Source: DATAYF01 sp036272735 (GTDB lineage Bacteria; Chloroflexota; Ktedonobacteria; Ktedonobacterales; Ktedonobacteraceae). Taken from it: 5,268 nt of DNA. Made by a program: the position numbers and the translations under genes. Shown in pieces: positions 1 to 4,359 of this stretch. The notes under the pieces were generated by a model. The model did no database searches and was not told the origin of the DNA. It saw only the letters and a list, made by a program, of their open reading frames with translations. The stretch's first letter is position 1. Each line of letters starts with the position of its first letter. The stretch covers positions 1-5,268 of the forward strand of contig DATAYF010000781.1 of NCBI GenBank assembly GCA_036272735.1, written 5' to 3'.

Positions 1-151
1 GTTCACTTTTTTTCTGGGTGTGGTGGTATCATAACCCGCTTTGGATTCATAAGACATAGAGTTCGTATTCCCCTCATCCTGGTTCAACTTGCTTATATCA
101 TAGCAAAAATTGTTGCAGAATGCATAACCACTGTCCACCTGCTAAATTTTC
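1..151. other. Non-coding left flank, nothing recognised
   Basis: This AT-leaning stretch has no open frame of useful length on either strand and no hairpin or repeat that I could recognise. A run of seven T at about 7-13 could be the tail of a terminator whose stem lies outside the window, but this cannot be judged from here. Confidence 0.3.
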
Positions 152-181
152 TTGACGCCAATTGCCCTGGTTATTTATTAT
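152..181 (+). promoter_or_regulatory. Probable sigma-70 promoter of the EamA transporter gene
   Basis: A TTGACG -35 box (152-157) and a TATTAT -10 box (176-181) are separated by 18 bp, close to the housekeeping consensus. The expected transcript start is near 188-190. That would leave only about 9 nt before the ATG at 198 but nearly 50 nt before the ATG at 237, so the promoter favours the downstream start. This is a consensus match only. Confidence 0.5.
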
Positions 182-218
182 GGTAGTACAGTAGTGCATG
201 CGCTTTGAGAATAGTATC

Positions 219-225
219 AAGGAAG
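219..225 (+). promoter_or_regulatory. Ribosome binding site deciding the EamA start
   Basis: AAGGAAG lies 11 nt before the ATG at 237, whereas nothing purine-rich of this quality precedes the ATG at 198. The spacing is slightly long, so the choice is likely rather than certain. Confidence 0.45.
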
Positions 226-236
226 AAAAAACTGAT

Positions 237-1190
237 ATGGTACGTCGAAACGGTTCTGCCGAGTTGCTTAATGTTGGCTCTATCCTCTTTGCTGTCGTGT
301 GCTGGGGACTGGCTCCGGTAGCGACGCGCTATCTCCTTCAAGTATTCACGCCGCTACAACTGGTGGTGGTACGATATATTCTGTCCTTGCTCTTTTTTGT
401 CCCTACCCTTTTCACGTTGAGAAAAGGGCGCTGGAATCGTCGTGCTATGCTGCGTGCACTGCTGTGTGGGTTGGCGAATATCCTTGGCTATAATTTGTGC
501 GTGGCGTATGGTATTCAACACATTCCTGCCAGCACGGCGAGCTTTATTCTCGCCACCGAATCGATCTGGATTGCGCTCTTCTCGCTACTCATATTCCACG
601 AACGTGCGCATTGGATTGTATTTCTGGGCTTTGCTGTCTCCACCGTAGGAATAGGCGTCCTGATTGGCTGGCAATCCTTTGGTTTAACGGCATCCACGTC
701 TATCTCCACGTACATTGGCGCTGGTCTCACCCTCCTTGCTGCCATGATGTGGGGCATCTATACGCTCGCAGTTCGCCCGCTCAGTCAAAAGTATGGGAGC
801 CTGGCGAGCACGAGTATTACCACTATTTATGGAACTATTCCGCTTTTTGCCGGATATCATTCGGCGGTGATCATGCACTTGCAAAGCCTTGGCGTGGCAA
901 GATGGGGCGCGTTACTCTTTCTGGTACTCTGTAGCACGATACTGGCTTTCATTCTGTGGAATTACGCAGTTGCACGCCTACCTGGGACGCAGGTAAGCCT
1001 GTTTCTTTACCTGGTACCGTGCGTGGGAGCGGCTGGAGGGTTTCTGCTCTTGCATGAAACCCTCACAGCAGGTACTCTCTTCGGCGGGTTGCTGATTATC
1101 GCTGGCGTTGTGTTCGCGCAGCTTCCTCAACTTCGTGTCTGGCGCAACGCTGCTACTGCTATGCCGAAAGCAGGTGCATCTGAGCACTGA
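237..1190 (+). CDS. EamA-family (DMT superfamily) ten-helix transporter
   Basis: This is an integral inner-membrane permease of the drug/metabolite transporter superfamily, with two tandem EamA domains. In numbering from the upstream ATG at 198, about ten hydrophobic helices are visible at roughly 25-47, 52-73, 83-105, 112-134, 139-158, 172-191, 202-228, 234-256, 264-285 and 290-309. Typical EamA signatures are seen: a WG.AP.ATR motif in helix 1 (36-44), P.. .. .VVRY at helix 2, an ATESIW.AL segment followed by HER after helix 4, and the matching LVP.. .. ..LLHE segment late in the second half. Family members move small metabolites, amino acids or drugs; the substrate cannot be told here. The ATG at 237 is chosen over the in-frame ATG at 198 because AAGGAAG (219-225) precedes it by 11 nt and the 13 extra residues are charged and unlike the family's N-terminus; with the 198 start the protein has 330 residues, with 237 it has 317. 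It stands alone behind its own promoter, and its last 32 bp overlap the end of the convergent sigma gene. Confidence 0.9.
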   Translation: MVRRNGSAELLNVGSILFAVVCWGLAPVATRYLLQVFTPLQLVVVRYILSLLFFVPTLFTLRKGRWNRRAMLRALLCGLANILGYNLCVAYGIQHIPASTASFILATESIWIALFSLLIFHERAHWIVFLGFAVSTVGIGVLIGWQSFGLTASTSISTYIGAGLTLLAAMMWGIYTLAVRPLSQKYGSLASTSITTIYGTIPLFAGYHSAVIMHLQSLGVARWGALLFLVLCSTILAFILWNYAVARLPGTQVSLFLYLVPCVGAAGGFLLLHETLTAGTLFGGLLIIAGVVFAQLPQLRVWRNAATAMPKAGASEH

Positions 1191-1788
1191 GCATCTTACG
1201 CAATAAGACCTTCGCACGATGAAAGTAGGTCTTGGCGGTGGCCTCTGGCATGTCTAGCATTTTGCCAATTTCGGCGAAGCTGAGTTGTGATATGTAGCGG
1301 AGCAAGACCACTGCGCGAAACTTTGGTGGCAAGGATTGAATTGTTTCTTGCAAAAGGTTCTGCAAGTCTTTACACTCCATCAATTCATCAGGCAGCATAC
1401 CCGGATCGGGCATGTCTCCTAGACATAGCACATCTCCTTCGCTATTTTCTGCTTCCAACTGGGAGAAATGAATGGCATATCTACGTCTACGTCGTAACTC
1501 GTCCACACAACAATTTCGCGCTACACGAAACAGCCAGGGTTTGAACGGCTCTCCAGTGCCTAATTTTGGTAAGGCAGTATAGAAACGTAACGATACTTGT
1601 TGGAGGATATCGCAAGCTTGATCATAGTCTCCCAGGAAGCGGTAAATAAAGTTGAACAATGTCGTACTATATCTCCGCACTAATACTTCAAACGCTCTCT
1701 GATCGCCCTCCAGGGTCATCTTGGCTAAAATCGCGTCTGACATCGACATATCGGGAGCGGACCACTCTGCAAACCGTTGAGTCTGCAC
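1159..1788 (-). CDS. ECF-like sigma-70 family RNA polymerase sigma factor
   Basis: The 209-residue protein has the two domains of a minimal (group 4, ECF) sigma factor and no region 1.1 or 3. Region 2 spans about 28-104: RAFEVLVRRY starts the helical bundle, the YDQACDILQQVSLRFY segment is the core-RNAP-binding region 2.2, and WLFRVARNCCVDELRRRRR covers 2.3/2.4, which melts and contacts the -10 DNA. An acidic linker (111-142) leads to region 4 (about 143-198), with SLPPKFRAVVLLRY and a helix-turn-helix LSFAEIGKMLDMPEATAKTY that would read the -35 element. The start is a GTG placed 5 nt after a perfect AGGAGGT. An ATG at residue 14 is an alternative. There is no anti-sigma gene next to it: upstream lies a spacer and downstream the convergent transporter. 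Its signal and regulon are therefore unknown. Family assignment is firm; the ECF subgroup is not determined. Confidence 0.92.
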   Translation of the reverse strand: MQTQRFAEWSAPDMSMSDAILAKMTLEGDQRAFEVLVRRYSTTLFNFIYRFLGDYDQACDILQQVSLRFYTALPKLGTGEPFKPWLFRVARNCCVDELRRRRRYAIHFSQLEAENSEGDVLCLGDMPDPGMLPDELMECKDLQNLLQETIQSLPPKFRAVVLLRYISQLSFAEIGKMLDMPEATAKTYFHRAKVLLRKMLSAQMHLLSA

Positions 1789-1793
1789 AAACT

Positions 1794-1800
1794 ACCTCCT
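1794..1800 (-). promoter_or_regulatory. Consensus ribosome binding site before a GTG start
   Basis: On the minus strand AGGAGGT, a full match to the anti-Shine-Dalgarno, lies 5 nt before the GTG at 1788. This supports that codon over the in-frame ATG 13 codons further in. Confidence 0.75.
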
Positions 1801-2078
1801 CTTTTTATCTACCCGCGTGGACAGTTTATACAAATTTACCTATGAGTCGTATCTCTAGTTACTAGCTTATCCTTTAATCGTCATAATTACAATGGAAATT
1901 TACACTAAAATAACTCGACTATATATGTTTATAATCATACGTTAAGCCAAGAAAACAAAAAATAAGAATTTTCTTATTTTTCAGTGCTACTATAAAGCAT
2001 TCTTCTATTCTGTAGAGGATGTTGTGCTGAATGCATGAAGAGAGGGCTATTCAGGCTCATTTACCATCTTGTTCTTGT
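1801..2078. other. AT-rich spacer upstream of the sigma factor gene
   Basis: No credible gene is present on either strand. The stretch is much richer in A+T than the flanking genes, as expected for a promoter region. On the minus strand there are several TATAAA/TTATAA-like hexamers (for example near 1824-1829 and 1929-1934) but none has a convincing -35 partner at 16-18 bp, and I see no clear ECF-type GGAAC promoter that would show autoregulation. A short palindrome CTAGT-T-ACTAG lies at 1855-1865. The most distinct element is the inverted repeat at 1958-1981, listed separately. Confidence 0.5.
1958..1981. repeat. AT-rich perfect inverted repeat, possible operator
   Basis: Two 11-bp arms, AAAAATAAGAA (1958-1968) and TTCTTATTTTT (1971-1981), are perfect reverse complements around a 2-bp centre. 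The near-zero loop fits a dimeric protein binding site or simple AT-rich cruciform better than an RNA terminator, although the T5 tail on both strands would permit weak termination. It lies about 170 bp before the sigma factor gene. No regulator is identified. Confidence 0.45.
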
Positions 2079-2135
2079 AAGAAAACGAGCGGGTATTGGG
2101 TTGTCTACAGCAAGCCAATACCCGCTCGTTTTCTT
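2079..2135 (-). terminator. Strong intrinsic terminator of the methyltransferase-Rieske operon
   Basis: The arms at 2079-2099 and 2115-2135 are perfect 21-bp reverse complements with a GC-rich core (CGAGCGGGTATTGG and its complement) around a 15-nt loop, within which TTG/CAA can pair further. Each outer arm is A-rich then T-rich (AAGAAAA / TTTTCTT), so on the minus strand the stem runs straight into TTTTCTT. It begins 17 nt after the stop codon of the Rieske gene, the normal place for an operon terminator. The symmetry means it could also stop plus-strand transcription. Confidence 0.85.
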
Positions 2136-2152
2136 CGTGTACTTACAACTAT

Positions 2153-3097
2153 TTATGCATGTTCAAGTCGTCTTAATTCGATTTTGCCATTGCGCGTTCT
2201 GACCTCGAAGGTGGGTTGCGCATACACTGCCGGACTATTTGCTATGCTGCCATCGCACATAAAGAAGCCGGAGTTATGCCAGGGACAATGAATGACGCCA
2301 TCTGCGTAGCTGCCCTCGTCCAGTGGGCCGCCCATATGCGAACAGATGGCGGCTATGGCCTGAATGTTTCCGCCGTCCTTGACCAGCACAGCGGGAATGC
2401 CCGCGGCATCGACGCGTTTCGGTTTCCCCTCTGGCAGGTCCGCTACATCCATAACCGCGACAAAATCGTCCGGGCCACCGTACCAGGCGACGTGGTTCAC
2501 ATTCACACCTGAGGCGTAACTAAGATCGCCGCCTAGGTATGCCGAGTAGAGCGAGACCGCGAACGCGGTGGTGGATAGGGTGATTGCGCTTCGTCTTTGC
2601 CCGCTGGCGCGCAGGAGCGCCGAGGCCAGATTGAGCACGGTAATGCCACCGTTTAGCAGACCATGGAGCATACCGGTACGCTTCTCTGGGCCATCAGTGT
2701 CCACCCAGTTTGTTAGTCCCGTGACCGCTGACCCTATTGCCCCTACCAGACCAAGCCATAGCGTGGCATCTGCCCCCTTTGCGTTGGCTTCGCTTGGATT
2801 GCCTAACCACGCCAGGTCGAACATCGTTGTGGCGCTCCATGCTCCCAGAGGAATATCGACCAGGGCTGGATGCAGGACGTGGCCCAGCCATACGCCGTTG
2901 AGTGCGTCTTTGATCTTGTAGCGATCTTCTCCCGGCTGTCCATAAAATTGGCTGACCCATTGTTCTACAGGTTTGGAGACCTTATCCAGCCAGGGCATGC
3001 GCTCGATAGCCTTCGCTGTCGCATGGCGTAGTGCTGGTGCCCTTGGTGGGGTTTCTATCCAGGGCGTTCGATGATTGACACGGGTTTCAGTAGTCAT
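2153..3097 (-). CDS. DUF2231 membrane domain fused to a Rieske [2Fe-2S] domain
   Basis: The 314-residue protein joins two recognisable parts. Residues about 66-195 form a DUF2231-type membrane region with roughly four hydrophobic segments (70-97, 111-129, 145-164, 173-190) and the conserved LGH.LHPALVDIPLGAW start, whose histidines (73, 76) are possible metal or haem ligands. Residues about 205-310 form a Rieske domain with the cluster ligands C252-S-H254 and C271-P-W-H274, 16 residues apart, followed by SGFFMCDG and a proline-rich NSPA loop. The sequence lacks the disulfide cysteines of cytochrome bc1 Rieske proteins and looks like the ferredoxin type that passes electrons to oxygenases or reductases. 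There is no TAT signal before the first helix, so cluster orientation is uncertain. The ATG is preceded by AAAGGAA at 6 nt. It is the second gene of an operon behind the methyltransferase (17-bp gap) and ends at a strong terminator. The electron partner and substrate are unknown. Confidence 0.88.
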   Translation of the reverse strand: MTTETRVNHRTPWIETPPRAPALRHATAKAIERMPWLDKVSKPVEQWVSQFYGQPGEDRYKIKDALNGVWLGHVLHPALVDIPLGAWSATTMFDLAWLGNPSEANAKGADATLWLGLVGAIGSAVTGLTNWVDTDGPEKRTGMLHGLLNGGITVLNLASALLRASGQRRSAITLSTTAFAVSLYSAYLGGDLSYASGVNVNHVAWYGGPDDFVAVMDVADLPEGKPKRVDAAGIPAVLVKDGGNIQAIAAICSHMGGPLDEGSYADGVIHCPWHNSGFFMCDGSIANSPAVYAQPTFEVRTRNGKIELRRLEHA

Positions 3098-3103
3098 TGC
3101 TCG

Positions 3104-3110
3104 TTCCTTT
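3104..3110 (-). promoter_or_regulatory. Ribosome binding site of the Rieske gene, in the intercistronic gap
   Basis: On the minus strand AAAGGAA ends 6 nt before the ATG at 3097. The site fits inside the 17-bp gap after the methyltransferase stop, so the second gene can start translation on its own from a shared mRNA. Confidence 0.6.
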
Positions 3111-3114
3111 CATG

Positions 3115-4077
3115 TCATGCTTTGCGTACTTCAAGCCAACAGTAATCCGTGGGTGGGTGCATACCTACTAACGGGAAGGGAATTTCCGGTGTTTTTCTGG
3201 TGAGTACATAGCGCAGCACTGCTTGATTACGAGGGTAGAAATGACGAATACAATGTAGGGCGCTGTGCAACGAACGAAAACGAATGCGCATAGGTTGGCG
3301 CATCGGCAGCGTTACATAGTGAAAACCACGAGCAGTTAACCAGTCGCGATCTTCGCCGCGCGGCCAGATCAGGATGATTTTGCCACCTGGGCGCGTCACG
3401 CGTTGGAGTTCTTGCAACCCTGGCTCGCCGCCCTGCTCTGTTTGTGCTGTAAACGCCGAACAAGAAAGGGCAATGTCGACACTGTTGTCTGCCAGTGGAA
3501 CGCTATCGAAGCGTCCCTCGCGCACAATCAAATGGCCCGGTACGGGTTGATGATTGAGCTTGTGGCTGAGGATACGGCGCAGTCCGGGCGATGGTTCGAT
3601 AGCATATACCAGCCTGGCCCCGTGGCGCAAGCAGGCAAACGAGGCGCGTCCGCTCCCGGCTCCAACATCGAGAATGACACGGTAGCGCAGGTCACTTTCC
3701 AGGTCGCGGAAAATGCCTGGATGCAGCCTTTCCCCGCTTGTCAATTCCTCGTACAGTTCGGGAGTTTTCCAGTAGGTTAATTCCCAGAATAGCGCGTTGA
3801 GGACGCGTTGTTGCGCTTGCTCGACCTCTGTTGTGGATAGTGGCTGCTGTAGGTGTTCAAGGAACTGTGTGCGTCGCTCGCCTGACAAGAGGTTTGTAAT
3901 GCGTTCAAGTAGTGCTGTGGGACCTTGTTGTAGACTATAAGCTAATTGTTGTGGTTGTAGCCCAAACGTTTCGTGTTCTGCTATCCGTTGCAGGGTCTCG
4001 TCATCAAATACCTGTATATCTTTTATCTGAAATGGATTTTTCTTGCTCCGGGTGAAAGCGGGCTGCCGTACCACCAT
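3115..4077 (-). CDS. Class I SAM-dependent methyltransferase
   Basis: The C-terminal part carries a Methyltransf_11-like Rossmann fold. Motif I, VILDVGAGSGRAS (134-146), binds SAM through its glycine loop; the acidic residue E161 in AIEPS ends strand 2 and would hold the ribose; FDSVPLADNSVDIALS (190-205) is the motif II/III region; and LQELQRVTRPGGKIILIWP (221-239) is the classic post-motif III helix and strand. The first 130 residues are an extra helical region, with a Q- and L-rich stretch (35-100) holding no known motif that I recognise, so at 320 residues the protein is longer than a bare methyltransferase. The ATG at 4077 is preceded by GAAGG at 8 nt. It is the first gene of the operon with the Rieske protein. 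A minus-strand TATTAT (4099-4104) could be its -10, but no good -35 box is seen. The methyl acceptor (small molecule, lipid/quinone or protein) is not indicated by sequence. Confidence 0.88.
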   Translation of the reverse strand: MVVRQPAFTRSKKNPFQIKDIQVFDDETLQRIAEHETFGLQPQQLAYSLQQGPTALLERITNLLSGERRTQFLEHLQQPLSTTEVEQAQQRVLNALFWELTYWKTPELYEELTSGERLHPGIFRDLESDLRYRVILDVGAGSGRASFACLRHGARLVYAIEPSPGLRRILSHKLNHQPVPGHLIVREGRFDSVPLADNSVDIALSCSAFTAQTEQGGEPGLQELQRVTRPGGKIILIWPRGEDRDWLTARGFHYVTLPMRQPMRIRFRSLHSALHCIRHFYPRNQAVLRYVLTRKTPEIPFPLVGMHPPTDYCWLEVRKA

Positions 4078-4142
4078 ACACGCTACCTTCGCCTCTCTAT
4101 AATACCAACAGGACCAAAACTTACGTCTTCTCGCTAGTTACG

Positions 4143-4156
4143 CCACAGTTCTGTGG
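4143..4156. repeat. Short inverted repeat in the methyltransferase/tnpB spacer
   Basis: CCACAG and CTGTGG form 6-bp arms around TT. It lies 66 bp before the methyltransferase start and about 200 bp before tnpB. It could be an operator or part of the mobile-element end; nothing in the sequence decides between these. Confidence 0.3.
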
Positions 4157-4257
4157 AAAGTTTCATACCGATGGGTTGCGTTATGCCGTATGGGTCAGTA
4201 TAGCTCTTGTCAGGCCAGGTTGTTCGTAATGATCTTATAGAACCGAGCGCGGGAAAA

Positions 4258-4278
4258 CCCCTGTGTTTTAACCAGGGG
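4258..4278 (+). repeat. GC-stem hairpin near the presumed left end of the tnpB element
   Basis: CCCCTG (4258-4263) pairs with CAGGGG (4273-4278) around a 9-nt AT-rich loop. In IS200/IS605 elements, imperfect hairpins near each end are recognised by the TnpA transposase as single-stranded DNA, and the right-end hairpin is part of the TnpB guide RNA. This hairpin, with a purine-rich GGGGATGAG tail, has the look of such a terminal hairpin. The exact element boundary cannot be placed. Confidence 0.45.
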
Positions 4279-4284
4279 ATGAGA

Positions 4285-4305
4285 GCGCCGTTCCTTTTGG
4301 GGCGC
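4285..4305 (+). repeat. Second hairpin upstream of tnpB
   Basis: GCGCC (4285-4289) pairs with GGCGC (4301-4305) around an 11-nt loop, 6 nt after the preceding hairpin. The tandem arrangement suggests a structured element end or structured RNA. It is short, and may be coincidental. Confidence 0.35.
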
Positions 4306-4323
4306 GATGGGTTGGGTATATGG

Positions 4324-4352
4324 TTGACTTTTTACACCGTTTCTGCTAGCAT
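4324..4352 (+). promoter_or_regulatory. Promoter of tnpB, giving a nearly leaderless mRNA
   Basis: TTGACT (4324-4329) and TAGCAT (4347-4352) are separated by exactly 17 bp, and TGC directly before the -10 box gives an extended -10. Transcription would start at about 4358-4360, on or next to the tnpB ATG at 4360. There is no Shine-Dalgarno sequence in front of that ATG, which fits leaderless translation. Confidence 0.5.
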
Positions 4353-4359
4353 GTAAAGC

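Noticed and set aside
497..934. 145-codon plus-strand frame inside the transporter gene
   Set aside because: It is an alternate-frame shadow of the EamA coding region, rich in Cys, His and Trp and lacking a plausible start signal.
1205..1233. Inverted repeat AAGACCT/AGGTCTT as a terminator for the transporter
   Set aside because: The stem is only 7 bp with a 15-nt loop, is followed by GGCGGTGG rather than a T run, and is fully explained by sigma region 4 coding sequence.
2079..2135. CRISPR or tandem repeat unit
   Set aside because: The two similar segments are one inverted pair, not direct repeats with spacers, and no further copy occurs in the window.
2031..2291. Small plus-strand open frame across the terminator
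   Set aside because: It reads through the terminator hairpin and into the antisense of the Rieske gene, and it has no ribosome binding site of note and no recognisable protein features.
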